64,000 bases of DNA from assembly GCF_011045015.1 (NCBI RefSeq), contig NZ_JAAKZY010000013.1, positions 24,218-88,217 on the forward strand, read 5' to 3'. Positions 27,393 through 34,154 of the stretch are shown piece by piece; the first letter of the stretch is position 1; every line of letters starts with the position of its first letter. Position numbers and translations under genes: made by a program. A model generated the notes under the pieces. It worked only from the letters and a program-made list of their open reading frames with translations. It searched no databases and was not told where the DNA came from. The DNA comes from Streptomyces scabichelini (GTDB lineage: Bacteria > Actinomycetota > Actinomycetes > Streptomycetales > Streptomycetaceae).

Positions 27393-28190
27393 TCAAGGTT
27401 GACGGTCATGCGATCCGCCACCTTGTTGGAGAGCTTGCGTCACCATGTGACGTACCTGCTCGTCACCAATCGAGGTCATGTAATCACCGAGCTGTTGCAC
27501 TTCCGGAGATTTCGAGCGGTGAAGAAGCGTGACTGCGTGCACCAGCGTGCGATGCGACGGTGCAACACTCAGTACGTCCATGACCAGCTTTGCGGCAACG
27601 CGTCCGTCGACGAGTGCCACCGCACATGCCAAGTCAACAAGTTGAGTCGCGACGTCGAACCTTTGGGGTTTCTGAACGGTGAGGGATGCGACTCCTCTTT
27701 CCACCGTCCCAGCGATGTCGCCAAGGAGCGTGCTCACTGAGGTGCGGTCGATGATCTCTCCGAGCTTGTCCTCGAAGTATTCGCTGTCGACGATGTGCAC
27801 AAGTGCACGGAAGGCCTCGGTCCGCTGTGTAAGCGTCCCCTTCTCTTCCGCCATTTCGTCGCTGTCGCTAACGGACACCGCAAGTTGCGCGAACGTGCTG
27901 TCTACCGAAAACTTCCGGTCGATGAGGATTTCGTACCACGGTGCGAGTTTGGCGTTCCTCGCAGCGCTCATAACCGCGTTGTATCCGGCCAACTCGCCCC
28001 ACGTAGTGAGCGCCAAGCAGGAAAGAAAACGCTCCCTAACAGGTGCCGAAGCGTCCTCCATCAGCTCGATGAGACCGGGTACACGGTCACGGTGTCGCGG
28101 GTCGTCAAGACCCCCGTAGATGACATCATCAAGATCCGTAGTCGGCTGGCCGTCGAAGTCAGTGCCCAGTAGTTGGCTGAACTGGCTCAC
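27393..28190 (-). CDS. Helical protein, candidate immunity protein
   Basis: A 265-residue acidic protein without signal or membrane segment. Much of it looks alpha-helical, with HEAT-like helical pairs (for example PGLIELMEDASAPVRERFL). It lies 26 bp downstream of a toxin-domain C-terminus (28217-28797) in the same direction, the usual place of an immunity gene in polymorphic toxin loci. The family is not recognised. The GTG at 28190 lies inside a 7-bp repeat that also forms the ribosome site. Unlike its neighbours the frame is intact, which suggests it has been kept under selection. Confidence 0.6.
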   Translation of the reverse strand: MSQFSQLLGTDFDGQPTTDLDDVIYGGLDDPRHRDRVPGLIELMEDASAPVRERFLSCLALTTWGELAGYNAVMSAARNAKLAPWYEILIDRKFSVDSTFAQLAVSVSDSDEMAEEKGTLTQRTEAFRALVHIVDSEYFEDKLGEIIDRTSVSTLLGDIAGTVERGVASLTVQKPQRFDVATQLVDLACAVALVDGRVAAKLVMDVLSVAPSHRTLVHAVTLLHRSKSPEVQQLGDYMTSIGDEQVRHMVTQALQQGGGSHDRQP

Positions 28191-28206
28191 CTCTCACCTC
28201 TCACCT
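28186..28206 (-). repeat. 7-bp tandem repeat covering ribosome site and start codon
   Basis: On the minus strand AGGTGAG is repeated three times without spacers, preceded by AGG. The last copy supplies the GTG start of the candidate immunity gene and the earlier copies supply AGGAGG. Gain or loss of a unit would change the distance between ribosome site and start. Confidence 0.7.
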
Positions 28207-28216
28207 CCTTTCATGA

Positions 28217-28797
28217 TCAACCGCCGAACGGTCCGCTGATATAGCCGTACGGGACTTTACTCTTGATGAGCCACTCCTCGTCGCGCATCATGTCCATCAT
28301 CCGCTGAGCAACTCGCTTCGTCTTGCCCTTACTCAGGCCTAGTAATTCCGCAATCTCTTGGATATCAGAACGAGTTGAGCCGGGCAGAACAGTAAGGTCC
28401 GCGTCCTGGCCGGCGAACTTGTTCGCACTCCGCTGGATCGCTGTCTGGACCTCCTCGGGCGAGTACACCTCGACCCCCGTGACTCGGCCAGCAGCGATGC
28501 CGTGCTCTAGCCTAGGCAGGTCTACTCACTCCCGGTATCGAATTCCTTGGCATCCGCCCCCTCGCGGCTTAGCGACGTGAAGGGGCTATCTGATTTGGCG
28601 GGATCACGTCCGACGATGTGATCCACGATCGTCGCCTCACCGTCTGGGTTGGCTGGCGCGAGATCGCCATCTTCGTTGAGATGCGACTTGCGCCGGCCAT
28701 TATGGTTTTGCTCCGACGGGAAATTGTCGCCTTGGCGTAACAAGTGTGGCCGCCCATCGCCGTCACCACTATGTGCATGAGTTGATCGAAGCGTCAC
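28217..28797 (-). pseudogene. C-terminal domain of a polymorphic toxin, frameshifted
   Basis: The 5' part (28522-28797) reads LLRQGDNFPSEQNHNGRRKS and DSPFTSLSREGADAKEF, then stops. In another frame after a shift near 28500-28520 the protein continues as LEHGIAAGRVTGVEVYSPEE and TAIQRSANKFAGQDADLTVL to a stop at 28217. The SPFTSLSR and VEVYSPEEVQ blocks are typical of toxin tips of Streptomyces secreted polymorphic toxins. No N-terminal delivery domain is present, so this is an orphan tip now broken by frameshift and stop. Confidence 0.5.
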
Positions 28798-29016
28798 TCA
28801 TATTCTTGATTAATTTGCGCCAGCGCTCAGACTTTTAGCCATTCGCCTGCATCCCGAAAATCCCCTCGGCCATTGCGGCCGCCACATCGGGAGTGACTCA
28901 GGCGCGGTATTTGGCCAAAAGCACTCCACATACCCTTGGCGGTCCAATTACTGAGGTTGAACTCGTGGTGTCGTAGGAGCTGACGGTTGGCCGTCGGCCG
29001 CGGTATCACCGGAGGC

Positions 29017-29170
29017 ATGGGGTATCCACAAGGGGGCGGGCTGACCGCCGAACGGTAGTAGTTTCGTGAGGAGTTACGGCTCCAGGCGGCGGAACGGTTC
29101 GCTCGGGGTGAGGCGAGCTCAGTGATCGCCAAGGACCTGCGGGTGAGCGTCCGTTGGGTGCAGTGGTGGC
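29017..29170 (+). pseudogene. IS630-family transposase, 5' part
   Basis: From ATG at 29017 the frame reads MGYPQGGGLTAER and then meets two TAG codons in tandem. It continues in the same frame through EELRLQAAERFARGEASS and IAKDLRVSVRWVQWWR, the N-terminal helix-turn-helix of IS630 transposases, up to the transposon insertion at 29170. The continuation lies at 37341-38260. Confidence 0.8.
29166..29170. repeat. Target site duplication, left copy (GTGGC)
   Basis: GTGGC lies immediately before the left inverted repeat and again at 37341-37345 immediately after the right one. Five base pairs is the standard Tn3-family duplication. Removing the transposon and one copy restores the IS630 reading frame (VQWWRRTW). 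Confidence 0.93.
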
Positions 29171-29221
29171 GGCCCAGTTCTCGTATAGCTGCCGCCAGGT
29201 GGCGAGTAACACTGAGTAGCC
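29171..29221 (+). repeat. Left terminal inverted repeat of Tn3-family transposon
   Basis: It begins GGCCCAGTTCTCGTATAGCT. The first 40 bp are identical to the inverted right end (37290-37340), and 9 of the next 11 match. The outer end is GGCCC rather than the common GGGG. Confidence 0.95.
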
Positions 29222-29425
29222 ATCGCTACTGTCCGCGTCCGGACCCTGGCGGGTCAGGACTGGTCGCATGAGATAGCGGACCTTTTGAGGGTTGTTCGTA
29301 AGGGGATCCCCGACCGGACAGTCGCGATCTTGGAACTGCGCGATGGACGACCTGCGGTGACGGTGTCTCATTTAGGGTGTCCGGTGATCTGTACGGTGAG
29401 CGGGGGCTATCCGTACACTCCCGGC
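29222..29425. promoter_or_regulatory. Probable res site and resolvase promoter
   Basis: About 200 bp between the left end and the resolvase start, the usual place of the resolution site. A 7-bp inverted repeat TGTACGG / CCGTACA (29392-29398 and 29410-29416) lies close to the start and may be a resolvase-binding subsite. The full three-subsite layout is not resolved by eye. Confidence 0.45.
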
Positions 29426-29998
29426 ATGAACGAGTCCATTGGCTACGCCAGGTGCAGTCTCGACGAGCAGGACCTCACCGCGCAGCGTGGCATCCTGCTC
29501 GGCCTCAGCGTCGCCGAAGACCGCATCTACCTCGACCACGGGCTCACCGGCACCAACCGCGACCGCCCCGGACTCGACCAGGCGCTCGCCGCCGTTCGCG
29601 CCGGCGACACTCTCGTCGTCCCGAAACTGGACCGGCTCGCCCGCTCGGTGCCCGACGCCCGCGACATCGGCGACTCCCTCACCGCGCGCGGCGTCAAACT
29701 GTCGCTCGGCGGCACGCTCTACGACCCGGCCGACCCGATGGGCAAGATGTTCTTCAACATCCTGGCCACCTTCGCCGAGTTCGAAGTGGACCTGCTGCGG
29801 ATGCGGACACGCGAAGGCATGGCCGTCGCCCGCTCCAAAGGCAAGCTGAAGGGCAAACAGCCCAAGCTGACCCCCCGCCAGCAGGCCCATCTCATCAAGG
29901 AACACCGCAGCGGCGAGCACACCATCGCCGATCTCGCCGAACTCTTCTCCGTCTCCCGGGCGACGGTGTACCGGGTCCTGGAGCGCGGAGGAAGTTAG
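29426..29998 (+). CDS. tnpR: Serine resolvase of the Tn3-family transposon
   Basis: A 190-residue serine recombinase. The catalytic serine lies in IGYARCSLDEQDLTAQR, followed by LVVPKLDRLARSV and NILATFAEFEVDLLRMRTREG, then a C-terminal helix-turn-helix DNA-binding domain TIADLAELFSVSRATVYRVL. It resolves cointegrates at res. The ATG at 29426 gives the standard MNESIGYAR start; a longer open frame upstream covers the res region and is unlikely to be translated. A diverged copy of its last 90 bp lies at about 32872. Confidence 0.95.
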   Translation: MNESIGYARCSLDEQDLTAQRGILLGLSVAEDRIYLDHGLTGTNRDRPGLDQALAAVRAGDTLVVPKLDRLARSVPDARDIGDSLTARGVKLSLGGTLYDPADPMGKMFFNILATFAEFEVDLLRMRTREGMAVARSKGKLKGKQPKLTPRQQAHLIKEHRSGEHTIADLAELFSVSRATVYRVLERGGS

Positions 29999-30032
29999 GA
30001 GCCCTCACGAACCTGGCCACGACGCCCAGTTA

Positions 30033-30049
30033 TTTGACCGAACGTTCTA
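30033..30049. promoter_or_regulatory. TetR operator upstream of tetR gene
   Basis: TTTGACCGAACGTTCTA, 21 bp before the regulator start. It shares TTTGACCGA and the following CG with the site in front of the exporter (30702-30718, read on the other strand), about 13 of 17 positions. The paired sites suggest autoregulation plus control of the exporter. Confidence 0.7.
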
Positions 30050-30070
30050 GATGCGCCTATGGTCTTCGAC

Positions 30071-30655
30071 GTGGCCAGGACCAAGGAATTCGATCCGGAC
30101 GCCGCGCTGCAGTCGGCCCTTGAGCTGTTCTGGCGGCGCGGCTACGAAGCGACGTCAGTGACGGACCTCGTCGAGCACCTCGGCATCGGCCGCGCCAGCA
30201 TCTACGCGACCTTCGGTAGCAAGCGTGAGCTGTATCTGAAGGCCATGGACCGGTACGCCGAGATGCGCGACCCGCTTCTCCTGGTCGAGTTGTCCCAGCC
30301 GGGCCCCGCGCTGCCTGCGGTGCGGGCGGTGGTGCGCCGCTTCGCCGCGGAAGCCGCCTCCCCGGAAGGGCGGCTGAACGGCTGCTTCGTCACCAATACC
30401 GCGGCCGAGCTGGCCCCGCACGACCCTGCTGCGGCCCGCCGGGTCGAGATCAGCTGGGAGCACCTCGAGACCCCACTGCACTCCGCGCTCGTACGGGCCC
30501 AGGCTCAGGGCGAGCTTCCCGAGGACCGCGATCCGCGCGCGCTGGCCCGCATGCTGCTCGTCCTGCTGCAGGGCGTACGGATCGTCGGCAAGGCGTCGAA
30601 CGATCCCGCCCGGGTGCGGGACGCGGCCGAGCAGGCGCTGACCCTGCTGGACTGA
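30071..30655 (+). CDS. TetR-family repressor (transposon cargo)
   Basis: A 194-residue TetR regulator when read from GTG at 30071, which gives the usual ARTKEFDPDAALQSALELF opening; an in-frame ATG at 30059 is the alternative. The helix-turn-helix is SVTDLVEHLGIGRASIYATF (about 30-50), and the C-terminal part is a ligand pocket. A matching operator lies in front of it and in front of the exporter gene, so it likely represses both until a drug-like ligand binds. It is the first gene of a three-gene cargo operon. Confidence 0.92.
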   Translation: MARTKEFDPDAALQSALELFWRRGYEATSVTDLVEHLGIGRASIYATFGSKRELYLKAMDRYAEMRDPLLLVELSQPGPALPAVRAVVRRFAAEAASPEGRLNGCFVTNTAAELAPHDPAAARRVEISWEHLETPLHSALVRAQAQGELPEDRDPRALARMLLVLLQGVRIVGKASNDPARVRDAAEQALTLLD

Positions 30656-30701
30656 ATCACACTCACCGGAGCCACCGGGCTCCCTTCCGCGCGCCAAATA
30701 A

Positions 30702-30718
30702 TGAACCGATCGGTCAAA
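30702..30718. promoter_or_regulatory. TetR operator upstream of MFS exporter
   Basis: TGAACCGATCGGTCAAA, centred on CCGATCGG, 16 bp before the exporter start codon at 30734 and directly upstream of its ribosome site (AAGGGGGAGA). It is the inverted match of the site at 30033-30049. Confidence 0.75.
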
Positions 30719-30733
30719 TATCAAGGGGGAGAC

Positions 30734-32080
30734 ATGACCGCCGCAGGCGCCGCCCGCGTCGCCACCATGCGACACCGATGCGCCTTCGTCCTCCTCGGCA
30801 GCGTCCAGACCACGCTGATCTTCACGCTCGCCGCGATCGCTGTTCCGCTGCCCCGCATCGGGCGCGAATTCGGCCTGGAGCGCGCTGACTTGATCCTGCT
30901 TAGCGCCGCCTACGGACTGACCTTCGCCGGGCTGGTGCTCTTCGGCGGACGCCTCGCCGACCGCTACGGCGGGCGGCGCGCCCTCACCGCGGGCCTTGTC
31001 CTCTTCGCCGCCGCCTCGGCCGCCGCCCCGCTCGCCCCCGGCATCGGGGCACTGCTCGCGGCGCGCTTCGCACAGGGCGCGGGCGCGGCCCTCGTCGCGC
31101 CCGCCGCCATGGCCGTGCTGCGCGCCGTCTTCCCCTCCCCCACCGCGTACGGCAGGGCGATGGCCACCTGGGGCGGGCTCTCGGTGCTCGGCGCGACTGC
31201 GGGCAATCTGCTCTCCGGCGTCATCTCGGCGCTGCTTTCCTGGCGTTGGACCTTCGCCGTCCCCTTCGTGGTGGCGGTCGCCGCCCTCGCCCTCACGCCC
31301 CGGCTGCTGCCGGACACATCGCCGAGCCGGGACAGAGCTCTCGACCTGCCGGGTGCTCTGCTTGCCACCGTCGGGATCACCCTCGCCAGTTACGGGCTCG
31401 TCGTCACCGACGCTCAACCCTGGTCGCCGGCCGGCGTGCTCGTGCCGCTGCTCTGCGGGACCGCGCTGCTGGCCGCGTTCTGGTACGTCGAGTGCCGGGC
31501 CCGCGACCCGCTGCTGCCACCCCGCTTCCTGCTTGACCGGCGGCGGGCCCTCGCCCTCACGGCCATCGCACTGAGCGCCTGCGGGACCGCGATGACCTTC
31601 GTGGTCCTCTCACTCCACCTCCAGCAGGCGCGCGACTGGTCACAGTTGCAGACCTCGGCCGCCTTCGTGCCGTTCGCCGTCGCGCTGATCGCCTCGGGCC
31701 GGGCGGCAGGACCGCTCATCGGCCGGTACGGGGCCGGAGCCGTCACAGCCGCCGGGCTCGGCACGGGCGCGGCCGGGCTCACCCTTCTCGCGTTCACCGG
31801 GCTCGATGCGCACACCTGGTACGCGTATGGACTGCTGCCGGGCCTTGTGCTGCTGCCGGCCGGCACCGCGGCCTCCTTCGCGGGAGCCGCCGTGCTCGCC
31901 ACCGAAGGTGTACCGCAGCAGCAGACCGGGCTCGCGGGTGGCGTGCTTAACACTGCGATGGAATTCGGCCCGACCGTCCTGTTCGCCTTCCTGCTCACGC
32001 TCGGCAGCGACGCCTGGTCCCTGGCCGTGACGGGGGCCGCCCTCGCCGTCGTGGCCCTCCTGAACCACCGCACCAAGTAA
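30734..32080 (+). CDS. MFS multidrug exporter (transposon cargo)
   Basis: A 448-residue major facilitator of the DHA2-like drug exporter type. Hydrophobic helices run throughout; the loop-2/3 motif LFGGRLADRYGGRRALTAG (about 70-88) is motif A, and RFAQGAGAALVAPAAMAVLR is the conserved region after it. The ATG at 30734 follows GGGGGAGAC; an upstream in-frame ATG at 30701 overlaps the operator and is unlikely. With the preceding TetR gene it forms a classic inducible efflux unit. The substrate is unknown. Confidence 0.9.
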   Translation: MTAAGAARVATMRHRCAFVLLGSVQTTLIFTLAAIAVPLPRIGREFGLERADLILLSAAYGLTFAGLVLFGGRLADRYGGRRALTAGLVLFAAASAAAPLAPGIGALLAARFAQGAGAALVAPAAMAVLRAVFPSPTAYGRAMATWGGLSVLGATAGNLLSGVISALLSWRWTFAVPFVVAVAALALTPRLLPDTSPSRDRALDLPGALLATVGITLASYGLVVTDAQPWSPAGVLVPLLCGTALLAAFWYVECRARDPLLPPRFLLDRRRALALTAIALSACGTAMTFVVLSLHLQQARDWSQLQTSAAFVPFAVALIASGRAAGPLIGRYGAGAVTAAGLGTGAAGLTLLAFTGLDAHTWYAYGLLPGLVLLPAGTAASFAGAAVLATEGVPQQQTGLAGGVLNTAMEFGPTVLFAFLLTLGSDAWSLAVTGAALAVVALLNHRTK

Positions 32081-32105
32081 TCCATCACTCAAGGGAGTCA
32101 CCGAA

Positions 32106-32864
32106 ATGAACCGCTTCACCGGCAAGACCGTCCTCGTCACCGGCGCAGGCTCCGGCCTCGGCCGCGCGATCGCGCTCGCCTTCGCCGCCGAGGGCGCATC
32201 CGTGGTCGCCGCGGGACGCACCGCGGCCTCCCTGGACGAGACGGTCGGCCTCATCGAGGCGGCCGGCGGCACGGCCGCCGCTGTGACCGCCGATGTCACC
32301 GACTCCGGCCGGCTCCAGAACCTGGTACGCGAGAGCGTTACTCGCTTCGGCGGTCTGGACATCGCGGTCAACAACGCCGGGATACTCCGCGGCACCGTAC
32401 CCGTCGGCGAGGTGAGCGAGGAGGACTGGGACGCGGTGCTGCGGACCAATGTCACCGGTGTCTGGCTGGCCATGAAGCACGAAATCGCGCACATGAGGGA
32501 GAACGGCGGCGGTGCCATCGTCAACATCTCTTCCAACCTGGGCGCGCACCTGCGGATCCCGAACGTCGCCGCCTACATCACCTCGAAGGCAGCGGTCTCC
32601 GCGCTGACCCGCGCCGCCGCTCTCGACCACATCCACCAGGGCATCCGCATCAACGCGGTCAGCCCGGGTCCCGCTGCCACGTCCATGTCGCTGCTGCCCG
32701 GTGAGACCGAGGCCGGCCGTACCGAGCGAATGAAGACGGCGACTCCGCTCGGCCGGGTGGCGGAGGCCGAAGAAGTGGCGGCCGCAGTGCTCTACCTCGC
32801 CTCGCCGGCGGCCGGCGCGGTGGTCGGCACCGACCTGGTCATCGACAGTGGATCCTCGGCCTGA
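32106..32864 (+). CDS. Short-chain dehydrogenase/reductase (transposon cargo)
   Basis: A 252-residue SDR. The NAD(P) motif is TGAGSGLGRAIA (about 12-23), then VNNAGILRG, the catalytic Ser in IVNISSN and Tyr/Lys in AAYITSKAAVSAL. The C-terminus VVGTDLVIDSG is typical of the classical type. It starts 25 bp after the exporter, so it is in the same operon, and may modify the compound that the pump exports. The substrate is not evident. Confidence 0.92.
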   Translation: MNRFTGKTVLVTGAGSGLGRAIALAFAAEGASVVAAGRTAASLDETVGLIEAAGGTAAAVTADVTDSGRLQNLVRESVTRFGGLDIAVNNAGILRGTVPVGEVSEEDWDAVLRTNVTGVWLAMKHEIAHMRENGGGAIVNISSNLGAHLRIPNVAAYITSKAAVSALTRAAALDHIHQGIRINAVSPGPAATSMSLLPGETEAGRTERMKTATPLGRVAEAEEVAAAVLYLASPAAGAVVGTDLVIDSGSSA

Positions 32865-32871
32865 CGGGCAC

Positions 32872-32960
32872 GCCACCGGCGAGCACACCATCGCCGACCT
32901 TGCCGAGATCTTCTCTGTCAGCGGGCCACGGTGTACCGGGTCCTGGCGCGCGCTGGGGCT
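32872..32960 (+). pseudogene. 3' fragment of a second resolvase gene
   Basis: Directly after the SDR stop, GEHTIADLAEIFSVS and, after a one-base loss, TVYRVLARA repeat the C-terminal helix-turn-helix of the resolvase at 29426-29998. DNA identity by eye is about 85% over some 80 bp, so it is not a recent copy. The TetR-MFS-SDR cargo is thus bracketed by an intact resolvase gene and a resolvase tail in the same direction. Confidence 0.8.
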
Positions 32961-33176
32961 TCCGACCGGTGAGGGTGTCTCCGAGCGCGGCCTCCGCGGG
33001 TTGCGCCTGGCTCCTTCCGGGACGGACGGAATACCCACTCGCCTCCACTGGGTTTCCTGCCCGTTCATATGGCATTCACCTTTGGGTGGCGGGCGACGAG
33101 GGGGAGGCGGCATGGAGCTGCCGTTCGCGGCACACCGGCGCGGGCGGGGCACGGGCCAGGTAGCGGGGGTGACGCG

Positions 33177-34050
33177 GTGACCTGGATGGTACTGGTCGGC
33201 GTGCTGACGCTGGCCGTGGCCAACGGCGCCAACGACGTGCCCAAGGGCGTGGCCACGCTGGCCGGTTCCGGGATGACCGGCTACCACACGGCGGTTGCTT
33301 GGGGCGCGGCGACCACCGTGGTGGGGGCGGTGGCCTCGGTCTGGCTGGCGGGCAGCATGGCCGCGCTGTTCTCCTCCGGGATCGTGGACGAGCGGCCGAC
33401 GTCCGGTTTCTCCTTCGCCGTCCTGGCCGGGGCCGGGACGTGGGTGGTGCTGGCGACCGTCCGCAGGCTGCCGGTGTCCACCACGCACGCGATTCTCGGA
33501 GCGCTGATCGGCGCCGGGCTCCTGCTGGATGCCGGTGCGGTGCGGTGGAGCACTCTGGCCTCGAAGGTGGCGGTGCCGCTGCTCGTCAGCGCCGTGGTGG
33601 CGTTCGGTGTCTCGGGGCTGCTGGCGCTGACCGCCGCCCGGATGCCTGCCCGTACGGTCCGGAGGTACCGGCGGCAGAGAGCCTGTACGCAGGAGGACCC
33701 GCACCGCGTGCGAGTGCTTGGCTGCTGACCGGCGCGCACTGGGTCTCGGCCGGGGCGGCGCGGGGGCTGAACCGGGGTGTCCCGCTCGCTCGGCGAAGGC
33801 GTGCTTGACCTCAGCCACGCCGAGGGCCTGCGGGCCAACGCCACCACCTCGGTGCTCGTTGGCGCCGAGGCCGTGATGGGGCTGCCGATGTCCACCACGC
33901 ATGTCTCCACCGGCGCCATCGACGGGGCCTCCGGCACCCGGATGCAGCGTCTGAACGGCCGTACGCTGCGCGACTTCACGCTCGCCTGGACGCTGACCCC
34001 GCTGGTCGCGGCAGGGGTTTTCCTGCTGGTCGGATGGACCTGCCGGGTCC
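33177..34050 (+). pseudogene. Inorganic phosphate transporter (PiT family), broken
   Basis: From GTG at 33177 the protein begins VTWMVLVGVLTLAVANGAND and VPKGVATLAGSG, the PiT signature, and has RLPVSTTHAILGALIG. After residue about 180 the frame runs into a stop (33728). A piece of the middle (LTGAHWVSAGAARGLN) appears in another frame. The C-terminal half resumes in a third frame with LSHAEGLRANATTSVLV and GLPMSTTHVSTGAI up to about 34050. Membrane helices in the centre are deleted. PiT permeases take up phosphate with cations; this copy cannot work. It is part of the transposon cargo. Confidence 0.8.
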
Positions 34051-34154
34051 CGTCCTGCATCATGCCCGGGGGAAATAGCGGGAGATCGGCCTTGGGTACG
34101 TCTGGACGGCGAGGGCCGTCGGGGCGGCCCAGAATCAGGCCGCCCCGTCCTGCA

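Noticed and set aside
29285..29425. N-terminal extension of the resolvase
   Set aside because: These codons cover the probable res site; the family start MNESIGYAR begins at 29426.
30701..30733. Upstream ATG for the MFS exporter
   Set aside because: It overlaps the TetR operator and lacks a ribosome site, while 30734 follows GGGGGAGAC.
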